A DNA stretch of 18,060 bases from Burkholderiales bacterium (GCA_947371645.1 CANBQJ010000058.1:1-18060); one strand, 5' to 3'. Positions 8,940-16,077 are shown, counted from the stretch's first letter. Numbers and translations are program-made. The notes: generated by a model from the sequence alone, not told the origin.

Positions 8940-10220
8940 CTTGGTCTGTGCGGCAGACACCAGCTTCTTGATGGTCTCGTCGGCTGTGGCCTTGTCGCTG
9001 TTCCAGTAGTTGGACACCACGTCCTGGATGGCACCTTGCACGGCAGACGGCACGGCCATGCCGTGGGCAATGGAGGGCACCAGCGAGCCGGCCTTGGCGC
9101 TGTCGGTGAAGTCCTTGGCCGAGGCCTTGGCACAAGCGTCGAACTTCGACAAGTCCATGCCCATGCGCACCGGGATCGAGCCCTTGTTCAGGTTGAACAG
9201 CTCCTGGAAAGCCGGCGACATGATGGCCGAGGCCAGGTCACGCTGGGCCTTGATGTTGGCTTCGTTCTTCAGCTGGAACATGGCAAAGCTGTCGACGTTG
9301 TAGGTGAAGGACTTGGCGCTGCCGGGCGCGGCCACGCATTCGAAGTCCTTGCCCGGCACCTTGCCCGCGGCGATGAACTCGCCCTTGGCCCAGTCGCCCA
9401 TCAGCTGCATGCCGGCCTCACCGCGGATGACCATGGCGGTGGTCAGGTTCCAGTCACGGCCCGGTGAGTTCTTGTCGGTGTAGCCTTTGATCTTCTTGAA
9501 GGTCTCCAGCACCTCCTTCATCTTGGCGCTCTGGATGGTCTTGACGTCCAGCTGAACGAAGGCCTTCTTGTAGAAGTCTGCGCCACCCAGGCCCAAGGCC
9601 ACGCTTTCGAAGGTGGTGAAGTCCTGCCAGTTCTGACCGCCATGGGCCACGGGGATGATGCCGGCCTTCTTCAAGGCTTCAGCGGCCACGAAGAACTCGG
9701 GCCAGGTGGTGGGCACCTTGGCGCCGGCCTTCTTGAAGGCTTCGGGGTTGGCCCACAGCCAGTTCACGCGGTGCACGTTCACCGGTGCGGCAATGTAGTG
9801 GCCCTTGTACTTGAGGCCCGCAGCGATGGGGGCGGGCAGCAGCGCGTCCCAGTTCTCGGCGTTGGCGACGTCATCGAGGTTGGTCAGCACGCCTTCCTTG
9901 GCCCACTCCTGCAGCGAAGGGCCCTTGATCTGGGCCGCGGCCGGCGCGTTGCCCGAGACCACCCGGGACTTCAGCACGGTCATGGCCGAATCACCACCAC
10001 CGCCGGCCACGGCGAAGTCCTTCCAGGTGTGGCCCTTGGCCTTCATGGTCGCGGCCAGGGCTTGCGCCGCCTTGGCTTCGCCACCGGCCGTCCACCAGTG
10101 CAGCACTTCGACTTCACCGGCGAAGGCCGGGGCGAGCAGGGCTGCACCCAGGGCGGCCACGGTGGCGGCTCGGGCAACCTGGCCCACGGACAACTTGCGG
10201 TATTGAACGTTCGTCTTCAT
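8937..10220 (-). CDS. gtsA: Periplasmic glucose/mannose-type sugar-binding protein (GtsA-like)
   Basis: This solute receptor of the importer has 427 residues. It has a Sec signal peptide (KLSVGQVARAATVAALGAALLAPAFA), with likely cleavage after AFA at residue 34. The mature protein begins GEVEVLHWWTAGGE, typical of extracellular solute-binding family 1. It strongly resembles Pseudomonas GtsA: AVAGGGGDSAMTVLKSRVV at about 70-88, PVNVHRVNWLWANPE at 146-160, AHGGQNWQD at 192-200, MQLMGDWAKGEF at 271-282 and NKGSIPVR at 345-352. Two cysteines, C295 (DFECVAAPG) and C363 (FDACAKA), match positions conserved in GtsA and may form a disulfide. The ATG at 10220 has AAGGA eight bases upstream. The frame extends 32 codons further upstream, but only this start gives a signal peptide at the N-terminus. 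Strong hairpins flank the gene. Confidence 0.95.
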   Translation of the reverse strand: MKTNVQYRKLSVGQVARAATVAALGAALLAPAFAGEVEVLHWWTAGGEAKAAQALAATMKAKGHTWKDFAVAGGGGDSAMTVLKSRVVSGNAPAAAQIKGPSLQEWAKEGVLTNLDDVANAENWDALLPAPIAAGLKYKGHYIAAPVNVHRVNWLWANPEAFKKAGAKVPTTWPEFFVAAEALKKAGIIPVAHGGQNWQDFTTFESVALGLGGADFYKKAFVQLDVKTIQSAKMKEVLETFKKIKGYTDKNSPGRDWNLTTAMVIRGEAGMQLMGDWAKGEFIAAGKVPGKDFECVAAPGSAKSFTYNVDSFAMFQLKNEANIKAQRDLASAIMSPAFQELFNLNKGSIPVRMGMDLSKFDACAKASAKDFTDSAKAGSLVPSIAHGMAVPSAVQGAIQDVVSNYWNSDKATADETIKKLVSAAQTK

Positions 10221-10247
10221 GAGGATTCCTTGACGTCTCTGGACAAG

Positions 10248-10272
10248 GGAGCGCCCGGTCCCGGGCGGCTCC
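10248..10272 (-). other. Intercistronic stem-loop between porin and binding-protein genes
   Basis: Arms GGAGC-GCCCG and CGGGC-GCTCC, with one bulged base (10267) and a short GTCC-type loop, form a stem of about 10 bp made mostly of G-C pairs. It lies in the 70-bp gap between the porin stop (10291) and the binding-protein start (10220). No strong T-run follows, so an mRNA-stabilising or partial-termination role fits better than a full terminator. Confidence 0.55.
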
Positions 10273-10290
10273 GCGTGGTGTTCGACAGGG

Positions 10291-11535
10291 TCAGAACCAG
10301 ACTTCAGCCTGGACACCGTAGCTGGTGCCGGAAGTCTTGCCGTCGCCCATGCCCGTCAGGCCGCCGGTGTACGTGGTCTGCGTCGGGTTGGCGGCAATGT
10401 AGGCGGCCGTGGCCTGGTCGTTGGCCGCCTTGTTCCACTTGGCGGTGGTCACGTAGAAGCGCAGCTCGGGGCGGTTGAACAGACCAGGGCCGGTGGACAG
10501 CGTCGGGGCGATGGTCAACTTGGTCAGGTTGGCGGCCGAGCCGTTCGAAGGCTTGACGCGGTCGATGCCCAGGTCGGTCAGCAGCTTGAAGTTGCGGGTG
10601 AAGGCATACGACACGCGGCCACCCAGGGACGTGATGGTGCTGTCACCTGCATCGGCCTTGTTGCTTTGGTACATGGCGATGGCCTGGGCGCCCAGGTTGG
10701 TGGTGAACTGGCCCTGGAAGCCATCGGCCAGGCGCAGCTTCTTGACGTCGGAGCCATCGGTCAGCGAACCGAAGTTGCCCGTCAGGCCAGCAGAGCCTTG
10801 CGCCATCTGCAACCACAGGTTGTTGCTGGCGGTGCCGCCCATCAGCTTGCTCTGGGTGTGGCGAACGCTCACGGCCGTGCCGGCCTTGCCACCATCGAAA
10901 TCCCCCTTGGTGACGTTCAGCACCACGTTCAGGGTGCCATCGGCGTTGACCGGCGCATCACGCAGCCAGGCGTTCAGGCGGTTGCCCGGTTGTTGAAGGC
11001 CGGTGACGTGGGAAGGGTCGTCCTTGCGGTAGTAAGCCAGGTCCAGCTTGCCGCCCAGGGCGTCGATGCTGGCGCCTGCGCCCGTGCCATCGAGTTGCTC
11101 GAAGAACTTGTCGACGATGTGCACGTCGGCGCCACGGTGGTAGCGCTTGCCGCCCCAGAAGCTGGCCGCGGGCGCGAAGTCCAGGCCCGACATTTCCACG
11201 TACATCTGGGCGGTGGTCACGCTGGTGTTGGGGTCGCTGCCGCCGGTGGTGCTGCCGACGGCCGGCATGAAGAACACCTTGAAGACTTCACCCGTCTGTT
11301 GCTTGACGGTACCCGTCAACATGAACTCACCATAGCCTTCGCATTCGTTGCCCAGACGGTACTTGAACTCCGCACCGCTGAGCTGGTAGCAGTTGCGGTT
11401 GGCGTTCTTTTGCGTGGCCTGCGGGCCGGCGCGGAAGTAGCCGCCAAAGTCGAAGGCGACTTCGGCGAACGCGGGCATGGCCAGTGCAGCGCCCAGGATG
11501 AGCGGGACGGAACGTGAAAGGGTGTTGGTCTTCAT
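10291..11535 (-). CDS. LamB-family outer-membrane sugar porin
   Basis: This 414-residue protein has a signal peptide (MKTNTLSRSVPLILGAALAM, cleavage after AFA at residue 24), a beta-barrel composition and a C-terminal aromatic residue (EVWF) as the outer-membrane assembly signal. The N-terminal part aligns with LamB: FDFGGYFRAG, then CYQLSGAEFKYRLGNECEGYGEF at residues 49-71. The two cysteines C49 and C65 are 16 apart, as in the disulfide-bridged first loop of E. coli LamB. FWGGKRYHRGADVHIVDKFF corresponds to LamB's WAGKRFYQRHDVHMID. It is the first gene of the operon and would supply sugar to the GtsA-like receptor. Known LamB proteins pass maltodextrins but also glucose and other sugars; the operon ends in glucokinase, so a glucose-type or glucose-yielding substrate is inferred. 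The Shine-Dalgarno is weak (GAAGAGA). Confidence 0.92.
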   Translation of the reverse strand: MKTNTLSRSVPLILGAALAMPAFAEVAFDFGGYFRAGPQATQKNANRNCYQLSGAEFKYRLGNECEGYGEFMLTGTVKQQTGEVFKVFFMPAVGSTTGGSDPNTSVTTAQMYVEMSGLDFAPAASFWGGKRYHRGADVHIVDKFFEQLDGTGAGASIDALGGKLDLAYYRKDDPSHVTGLQQPGNRLNAWLRDAPVNADGTLNVVLNVTKGDFDGGKAGTAVSVRHTQSKLMGGTASNNLWLQMAQGSAGLTGNFGSLTDGSDVKKLRLADGFQGQFTTNLGAQAIAMYQSNKADAGDSTITSLGGRVSYAFTRNFKLLTDLGIDRVKPSNGSAANLTKLTIAPTLSTGPGLFNRPELRFYVTTAKWNKAANDQATAAYIAANPTQTTYTGGLTGMGDGKTSGTSYGVQAEVWF

Positions 11536-11589
11536 GTTGTCTCTTCGTTGGGGGAGTGGATGGGTCCCGGGGCGCGCTCAGCGACACGC

Positions 11590-11633
11590 GGCGGGCAACG
11601 AAGTATTAACGAATCATTAACGCTACATGTACG
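11590..11633 (-). promoter_or_regulatory. Four 11-bp phased units upstream of the porin operon (candidate response-regulator site)
   Basis: Reading the minus strand from 11633, consecutive 11-base units are CGTACATGTAG, CGTTAATGATT, CGTTAATACTT and CGTTGCCCGCC. All start with CGT, and the middle two agree at 9 of 11 positions. Tandem direct repeats with 11-bp spacing are the usual binding pattern of OmpR/PhoB-family regulators, and such a regulator is encoded next door (13248-13955). The array ends 54 bases before the porin ATG. The AT-rich repeats also contain possible -10 sequences such as TTAATACT. No clear -35 is seen. Confidence 0.5.
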
Positions 11634-11678
11634 AATCTTCTCCTATTGCATCTCGACACATGGTTGCGCTATAACCGC

Positions 11679-11715
11679 CCCCCTTGTTTGGGGGTGCAGC
11701 AGGCCCAACCGGGCC
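11679..11715 (-). terminator. Two small hairpins after the sensor-kinase stop
   Basis: Downstream of the kinase stop (11728-11730) come GGCCC-loop-GGGCC (11702-11715, four-base loop) and CCCCC-loop-GGGGG (11679-11694, six-base loop). Neither is followed by a T-run on the minus strand. They may reduce read-through from the two-component genes into the porin operon. Confidence is low because the DNA is GC-rich. Confidence 0.3.
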
Positions 11716-11727
11716 GGCCGTGTGCAT

Positions 11728-13245
11728 TCATGCACTGAACGGGAAGCTCAGCCGCACCTGCAGGCCATGTGGCTCACGGCTGGACAGGCCCACGCGTCCA
11801 CCGTGGCGTTCCACGATTTCCTTGACGATGGCCAGGCCCAGGCCGCAGCCCGTGCCTTCGTGTGTGGCGCGGAAGAAGCGCTGGAAGACGGCCTCGTGGT
11901 GGGCCGCATCCAGGCCCGGGCCGGTGTCGTCCACCAGCACGAACATCTCCTGTTCGTCGCAGCCCACGCTCACCGTCACCTCACTGCCCTGCCCCGCATA
12001 GCGGATGGCGTTGTCGATCACGTTGAACACGGCCTCACGCATCAGCAAGGCATTGCCCAGCAAGGTCAATGGCGTCAATGGCGATGGGGGTTCTGCGGCC
12101 TCACCGTCGGCGTGGTCGTCGCTTTCGGCCAGGCCCAGGTCCACGCCGGCTTGCAAAGCGCGGGGCACCATCTCTGCCGTGAGCTCGCTCACCAGGCGTC
12201 GCAAGTCGAAGCGGCTGCGGCCCATGGCATTGGCCGATTCGGGCTCGGCACGCGCCAGGGTCAGCAGCTGGCTCACCAGGTGGGCGCTGCGGGTGGCGCT
12301 TTCGTGCACGCGGTTCAGGCGCGCTTTGAGTTCGGGGTCGGCGGTGGCCTTGAGCGCCAGTTCGGTCTGGCTCTTGAGGCCGGCCAGGGGCGTGCGCAAC
12401 TGGTGTGCGGCGTCGCTGATGAAGCGCCGCTGGCTGGCCACGCTGTCCTGCACGGTGGTGAGCAGGCCATTGAGCGCGGCGGTCAGCACCTCGATTTCTT
12501 CGGGCACGGGCCCCAGGCGGATGGGCGCCAGATCGCCGGGCTGGCGGTCGCGCACCGCTTGCTGCAGGCGGGCCAGCGGTGCCAGGCCGGCACGCAGGCT
12601 TGCCCACACGATGAGCGACATCAACAGCACCAGCACCACCAGCGGCAAGGCGATGTCGCCCAGGATGCGGCCGGCCAGCGCGTCGCGGCTCACGCGGCTC
12701 TTGGCCACCTGCACCAGCATGGTCTGGCTTTGGCCAGGCTCACCCCAACTGAGGTAGAGCGCCACCACGCGCAGGGGCATCTTCACGCCAGAGACGCGGA
12801 TCTGGTCGTCGTAGAAGCGGGGCTCGTCCGACGGCGGCTGGCCAGTGGGCAGCCGCAGCACAGCGGGTGGCTGTGGCAGGGCCTTGTTGCCCAGGATGAA
12901 CTGCCCCGGCGGCGCGCTGACCATGTAGTAGACCTGGTCATCCGGGTCGGACTCGATGATGTCGCGGGCAGCACGCGGGAGGTCGATGAGGAAGCCGCTG
13001 CCCGTGGGCTTGACCTGGCGGCCCAGTGCGCGCGAGGACTGGTAGAGGCTGCGGTCGATGGCCAGGTTGGCGTAACGGGCGGCCACCTGGTAGGACATGA
13101 CGGCGGCCCCCGCCCACAGCACCAGTTGGGGCACCAGCAGCCAGATCATCAGGTAGCGCCTCAGCGGCGTGATGCCCGGCGACACGCCAGGGAGGCTGCG
13201 CCACAAGCGGCGCAAGCGGTCTCGCCAGGCCAGGGGCAATGCCAC
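11728..13245 (-). CDS. TctE-like sensor histidine kinase
   Basis: This is a 505-residue inner-membrane kinase. TM1 is at about 32-53, followed by a periplasmic domain at 54-195 of the type found in TctE-like kinases, TM2 at about 196-217 and a HAMP region at 219-270. The dimerisation/phosphoacceptor helix is FISDAAHQLRTPLAGL with H281. The ATP-binding domain has the N box NVIDNAIRYAG (408-418), G1 DDTGPGL (439-445) and G2 GCGLGLAIVKEI (466-477). Residues about 374-395 form an acidic, proline-rich insertion before the ATPase domain. The start is a GTG at 13245, two bases after the response-regulator stop, so translation is probably coupled. TctE homologues sense small carboxylates or other solutes; here the sugar neighbours suggest a sugar-related signal, which is inference. 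The kinase would phosphorylate D51 of the adjacent regulator. Confidence 0.93.
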   Translation of the reverse strand: MALPLAWRDRLRRLWRSLPGVSPGITPLRRYLMIWLLVPQLVLWAGAAVMSYQVAARYANLAIDRSLYQSSRALGRQVKPTGSGFLIDLPRAARDIIESDPDDQVYYMVSAPPGQFILGNKALPQPPAVLRLPTGQPPSDEPRFYDDQIRVSGVKMPLRVVALYLSWGEPGQSQTMLVQVAKSRVSRDALAGRILGDIALPLVVLVLLMSLIVWASLRAGLAPLARLQQAVRDRQPGDLAPIRLGPVPEEIEVLTAALNGLLTTVQDSVASQRRFISDAAHQLRTPLAGLKSQTELALKATADPELKARLNRVHESATRSAHLVSQLLTLARAEPESANAMGRSRFDLRRLVSELTAEMVPRALQAGVDLGLAESDDHADGEAAEPPSPLTPLTLLGNALLMREAVFNVIDNAIRYAGQGSEVTVSVGCDEQEMFVLVDDTGPGLDAAHHEAVFQRFFRATHEGTGCGLGLAIVKEIVERHGGRVGLSSREPHGLQVRLSFPFSA

Positions 13246-13247
13246 GG

Positions 13248-13955
13248 TCAGGCGTTCTCGAGCAGGTAACCCAGACCGCGCACCGTGCGGATGGACACGG
13301 CCGAGCCTTCCAGCTTGCGGCGCAGCCTGTGCACGATCACTTCGAGCGAGCCCGAGGGCGTGCCCGCCTCTTGCGCGTCACCCGACCACACGCTGGCGAT
13401 CTGCTCCTTGGTGACCACCTTGCCCTCATGGGTGAGCAAGGCATCCAGCAGCATCCACTCGCGCGGCGACAAGTCCACCGGCTGGCCGCTGACCATGGCG
13501 CGGCGGCCATCGCGGTCAAAGCTGAGGCGGCCTGTGACCTGCACCGCCGTGGCCTGGCGGGGCCCATTGCCCGCAGGCCCGCTGGACGCCGACAGGCGCG
13601 CGCGCCGCAACAGCGCGCGGATGCGGGCTTCCAGCTCGGGGAAATCAAAGGGCTTGGTGAGGTAGTCGTCGGCACCGGCATTGAGGCCAGCCACGCGGCT
13701 CTCCAGCCCGTCCAGCGCGGTGAGCACCAGCAAAGGCAAGGCCGGCCGGGCCGCGTGCGCGCGCTTGAGGACCGTGAGGCCATCGACCATGGGCAGGCCG
13801 ATGTCGATCACGCCCAGGTCGAAAGGGTGCTTGATGAGCAGGTATTCCGCCACCGCACCGTTTTCGGCCACCTCGACATCGAAGCCGACGGAACGCAGGT
13901 TGGCCGACAAGGCATCGGCCAGGATCGGGTCGTCTTCGGCAAGCAGCAGGCGCAT
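13248..13955 (-). CDS. TctD-like OmpR-family response regulator
   Basis: This 235-residue DNA-binding regulator has a receiver domain (1-115) and a winged helix (about 138-232). Receiver residues are all present: acidic pair E7-D8-D9, phosphoacceptor D51 in VIDIGLP, T79 and K101 in LTKPFDFPELEARIRALLRR. The C-terminal domain has the OmpR-family features LSPREWMLLDALLTHEGKVVTKEQI and IRTVRGLGYLLEN. The start at 13955 (MRLLLAEDD) fits the family exactly. The frame is open for 16 more codons upstream, but that sequence is not conserved-looking. No good ribosome binding site is visible. The kinase gene follows after 2 bases. hexR is divergent across a 125-bp gap. A likely target is the phased repeat upstream of the porin operon. 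Confidence 0.94.
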   Translation of the reverse strand: MRLLLAEDDPILADALSANLRSVGFDVEVAENGAVAEYLLIKHPFDLGVIDIGLPMVDGLTVLKRAHAARPALPLLVLTALDGLESRVAGLNAGADDYLTKPFDFPELEARIRALLRRARLSASSGPAGNGPRQATAVQVTGRLSFDRDGRRAMVSGQPVDLSPREWMLLDALLTHEGKVVTKEQIASVWSGDAQEAGTPSGSLEVIVHRLRRKLEGSAVSIRTVRGLGYLLENA

Positions 13956-14080
13956 GAGGGCTGTTGGCTTCAAGAGGCTGGGGGCTGTGGTCGATTCTCG
14001 CACGCGGGCACCCCCGACTTGGACCTAGACTGTGCATGGCCCCAAGCCCTTGCATTTGCCCTCCGAACCGCCCTGCCCTG
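13956..14080. promoter_or_regulatory. Divergent promoter region between response regulator and hexR
   Basis: This 125-bp gap must hold the start signals for the two-component genes (-) and hexR (+). It is GC-rich with no clear sigma-70 pair. TTGGAC at 14019-14024 could be a -35 for hexR but no matching -10 follows. No HexR-like A/T-centred palindrome is seen, so autoregulation is not supported from the sequence. Confidence 0.3.
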
Positions 14081-14941
14081 ATGGCCCTGACCGAACAGAT
14101 TTCTCGCGCGCTGGAGACCCTCAGCGCCGCCGAACAGCGCGTGGCCCAGGCCGTGCTCGCAGACCCGCGCGCCACCATGTCTCTGCCCGTGGCCGAAGTG
14201 GCGCGCCTGGCAGGCGTCAGCAACCCGACCGTGGTGCGCTTTTGCCGCAGCCTGGGCTTCACCGGCTGGCCCGACTTCAAGCTCAAGCTGGCGGGCAGCC
14301 TGGGCCACGGCGGCGTGCCCTTTGTGCACCAGGCCGTGGGCCAGGACGACCAGGGCCGAGAGCTGGTCGAAAAGATCACCGACAACAGCATCGAGGTGCT
14401 GCGCAATTTCAGCCGCACGGCACCGCTGCGCAACATCGACCGCGCCATCGCGGCGCTGTCGGAGACGGTGCGCGTGGGCCGCCGCATCGAAATCCATGGC
14501 GTGGGCAATTCAGGCATCGTCGCGCAAGACGCCCAGCACAAGTTCTTCCGCATGGGCTGCCACGCCACGGCCCTGGCCGATGGCCACCTGCAGATCATCG
14601 GGGCCACGTTGCTGCTGCCGCAGGACTGCCTGGTGGTGATCTCCAACGCCGGCCGCAGCCGCGACCTGCTGGACGCCACCGAGCTGGCCCACAAGCAAGG
14701 TGCCACCACCATCGCCATCACCTCCAGCGGCTCGCCCCTGGCGGGCCTGGCGCGCATCCACATCGCGGCCGATCACCCCGAGAGCTACGAAGAGTTCAGC
14801 CCCATGGTGTCGCGCCTGCTGCACCTGGTGATCATCGACATCCTGGCCACCGGCGTGGCGCTGCAACTGGGGCCGGAGCTGCCGGCCCGCCTGCACGCGG
14901 TCAAGCAGAACCTGATCAGCCGCCGCTACCGCTCGGACTGA
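14081..14941 (+). CDS. hexR: HexR, RpiR-family repressor of hexose catabolism
   Basis: The 286-residue product has the RpiR architecture: an N-terminal helix-turn-helix domain (1-77; VAEVARLAGVSNPTVVRFCR at about 37-56) and a C-terminal SIS sugar-phosphate domain (about 125-260; IHGVGNSGIVAQDAQHKFFR and ISNAGRSRDLLD). It resembles HexR in the stretch RSLGFTGWPDFKLKLAGSL, in PMVSRLLHLVIIDILATG, and in the C-terminal LHAVKQNLISRRY. HexR represses glucose and Entner-Doudoroff genes (zwf, edd, eda, sometimes glk) and releases DNA on binding KDPG. The ATG at 14081 fits the family N-terminus. The frame is open upstream with an ATG at 14036, but that adds an unlike, proline-rich leader. No strong Shine-Dalgarno is present. 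The stop directly abuts the stop of the convergent fructokinase gene. Confidence 0.93.
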   Translation: MALTEQISRALETLSAAEQRVAQAVLADPRATMSLPVAEVARLAGVSNPTVVRFCRSLGFTGWPDFKLKLAGSLGHGGVPFVHQAVGQDDQGRELVEKITDNSIEVLRNFSRTAPLRNIDRAIAALSETVRVGRRIEIHGVGNSGIVAQDAQHKFFRMGCHATALADGHLQIIGATLLLPQDCLVVISNAGRSRDLLDATELAHKQGATTIAITSSGSPLAGLARIHIAADHPESYEEFSPMVSRLLHLVIIDILATGVALQLGPELPARLHAVKQNLISRRYRSD

Positions 14942-15940
14942 TCAGCGCCTGGCCTGCGCCACCCAGGCGCGCGTTTCCAGCCAGCTGGGCGGCTGGCACC
15001 CCTGGCGCTGCACATTGATGGCTGCGGCCGCCATGGCGTGCTGCAAGGCGGCGTCCATGTCGGACACGCTGAGCTCGGGCAATTGGGGTGCGGTGAGGCG
15101 CCCCGATTTCTTCAGCCAGGCCAGCAGGCCCGCATGGAAACAGTCGCCCGCTCCGACGGTGTCGGCCACCGTCACGCCTTCCGGCACGCTGCGGCGCACC
15201 GCCCCTTGCGCGTTGACCAGCATCGCGCCTTGCGCACCCAGGGTGATGGCGATCAGGCCTGCGCGCGTCGCCTGTTCAGGGTCAGGACTGGGCGCCAGCA
15301 GCGCGCGCGCCTGGGCCTGCAGGGCCAAGTCGTCATGGGCTGCCGCGGTCCAGCCCATGGCCACGATGTCTTCGTCGCTGAGCTTGATCACGTCGGCCTC
15401 GGCCAGCGCACGCCGCACGCCTTCGCGGTAGGCGGCGCGCACGCCTTCGTCCCGGCCGGCCACCACCAGTCGCAAGTTGGCGTCCACCGACACCAGGGCA
15501 CCGCGCGCACGGGCCGCGCGCATCACGGCAATCGCCTTGTCGGCGTCGGGTGGCGTCAAGGCCAGGCCGCCTGTGTGCAGCACCGTCAGGTCATCGGGCA
15601 GACGGTGGATCAACTGGTCGACGGTGCCGTCGCGATCGGCCACGCGCTCGCGGTGAAAGACATACTGCGGCACGCCACCCGCGCCCAGCGAAACCACGGC
15701 CAGCGAGGTGGGGCAGTCGCTCAACCAGGGTGGATCGATGGCCACACCGTCGTCGCGCAGGCGCTGCACGAAGCGCTGCCCGAAGGTGTCCGTGGACAAG
15801 GCGTTGAGGTAGCGGATGGCCTGGCCCTGGCGGGACACGGCACGCGAGAAGTTGCAGACCGAGCCGCCCAGACAGGGCTCATAGCGGCCATCGGCATGTT
15901 CGATGAGGTCGACGAGTGCTTCACCCAGGCTGGCAAACAT
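14942..15940 (-). CDS. PfkB-family fructokinase
   Basis: This 332-residue ribokinase/PfkB-family sugar kinase most likely converts fructose to fructose-6-phosphate with ATP. It starts MFASLGEALVDLI, the usual N-terminus of this group. The sugar-binding motif CLGGSVCNFSRAV is at 23-35. VSVDANLRLVV at 150-160 contains the conserved D-x-N-x-R. IKLSDEDI is at 185-192. The ATP-site/catalytic motif TVGAGDCFHAGLLAWL at 261-276 holds the catalytic base D266. The ATG at 15940 has GGAG seven bases upstream; an in-frame ATG further up (15982) is less suited. It is divergent from the FrcB-like binding-protein gene, matching the frc arrangement in which a fructose importer is linked to its kinase. Other ketose or keto-deoxy sugars (for example KDG) are possible substrates for this family, but the FrcB neighbour favours fructose. 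Confidence 0.88.
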   Translation of the reverse strand: MFASLGEALVDLIEHADGRYEPCLGGSVCNFSRAVSRQGQAIRYLNALSTDTFGQRFVQRLRDDGVAIDPPWLSDCPTSLAVVSLGAGGVPQYVFHRERVADRDGTVDQLIHRLPDDLTVLHTGGLALTPPDADKAIAVMRAARARGALVSVDANLRLVVAGRDEGVRAAYREGVRRALAEADVIKLSDEDIVAMGWTAAAHDDLALQAQARALLAPSPDPEQATRAGLIAITLGAQGAMLVNAQGAVRRSVPEGVTVADTVGAGDCFHAGLLAWLKKSGRLTAPQLPELSVSDMDAALQHAMAAAAINVQRQGCQPPSWLETRAWVAQARR

Positions 15941-15996
15941 ATGTGCGCTCCATGGCGGGATGGGGTCGGGACGATGCATCAAGGCGGGCGCAGGAA

Positions 15997-16040
15997 TGCA
16001 CCTGCGGCCACCTTGTACGACCCGCAGTGTGGCCGGTGCA
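15997..16040. repeat. Long imperfect inverted repeat in the divergent fructose intergenic region
   Basis: Left arm TGCACC (15997-16002), three unpaired bases, then GGCCAC (16006-16011). Right arm GTGGCCGGTGCA (16029-16040). All 12 arm positions pair, with a three-base bulge on the left and a 17-base central segment. It lies just upstream of the -35 box of the frcB promoter and 57 bases from the fructokinase start codon. It may be an operator or a leader structure of the kinase transcript. Confidence 0.5.
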
Positions 16041-16041
16041 C

Positions 16042-16063
16042 CTAGGGTTTGACACTAGGGTTT
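16042..16063. repeat. Direct repeat CTAGGGTTT flanking the -35 box
   Basis: CTAGGGTTT occurs at 16042-16050 and 16055-16063, period 13. The first copy supplies the two T bases of the TTGACA box. A repeat overlapping the -35 is a plausible regulator contact, but the regulator is unknown. Confidence 0.45.
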
Positions 16064-16077
16064 CTCATTAATACAAC
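16049..16077 (+). promoter_or_regulatory. Sigma-70 promoter for the frcBC genes
   Basis: A perfect -35 TTGACA (16049-16054) is followed after 17 bases by TACAAC (16072-16077), four of six matches to the -10 consensus. Transcription would start near 16084, giving a leader of about 95 bases before the ATG at 16179. This is the best sigma-70 promoter in the window. Confidence 0.6.

Noticed and set aside
11646..11675. Possible plus-strand promoter (TTGCAT, 18 bases, TATAAC) in the porin upstream region
   Set aside because: It would point into the sensor-kinase gene on the antisense strand. The -35 matches only three of six bases, and nothing on the plus strand needs it.
11548..13269. 573-codon open frame on the plus strand opposite the sensor kinase
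   Set aside because: Same kind of shadow. The minus strand has all the histidine-kinase boxes in order; this frame has low-complexity H/Q/A/G sequence.
13956..14080. HexR binding palindrome expected near hexR or the sugar operons
   Set aside because: No palindrome with an A/T-rich centre resembling the known gammaproteobacterial HexR site was found here or upstream of the porin. Betaproteobacterial sites may differ, so this is not evidence against regulation.
13645..14763. 372-codon minus-strand frame across hexR and the response regulator
   Set aside because: It crosses two recognised genes, in the antisense of one and in another frame of the other, with no domain similarity.
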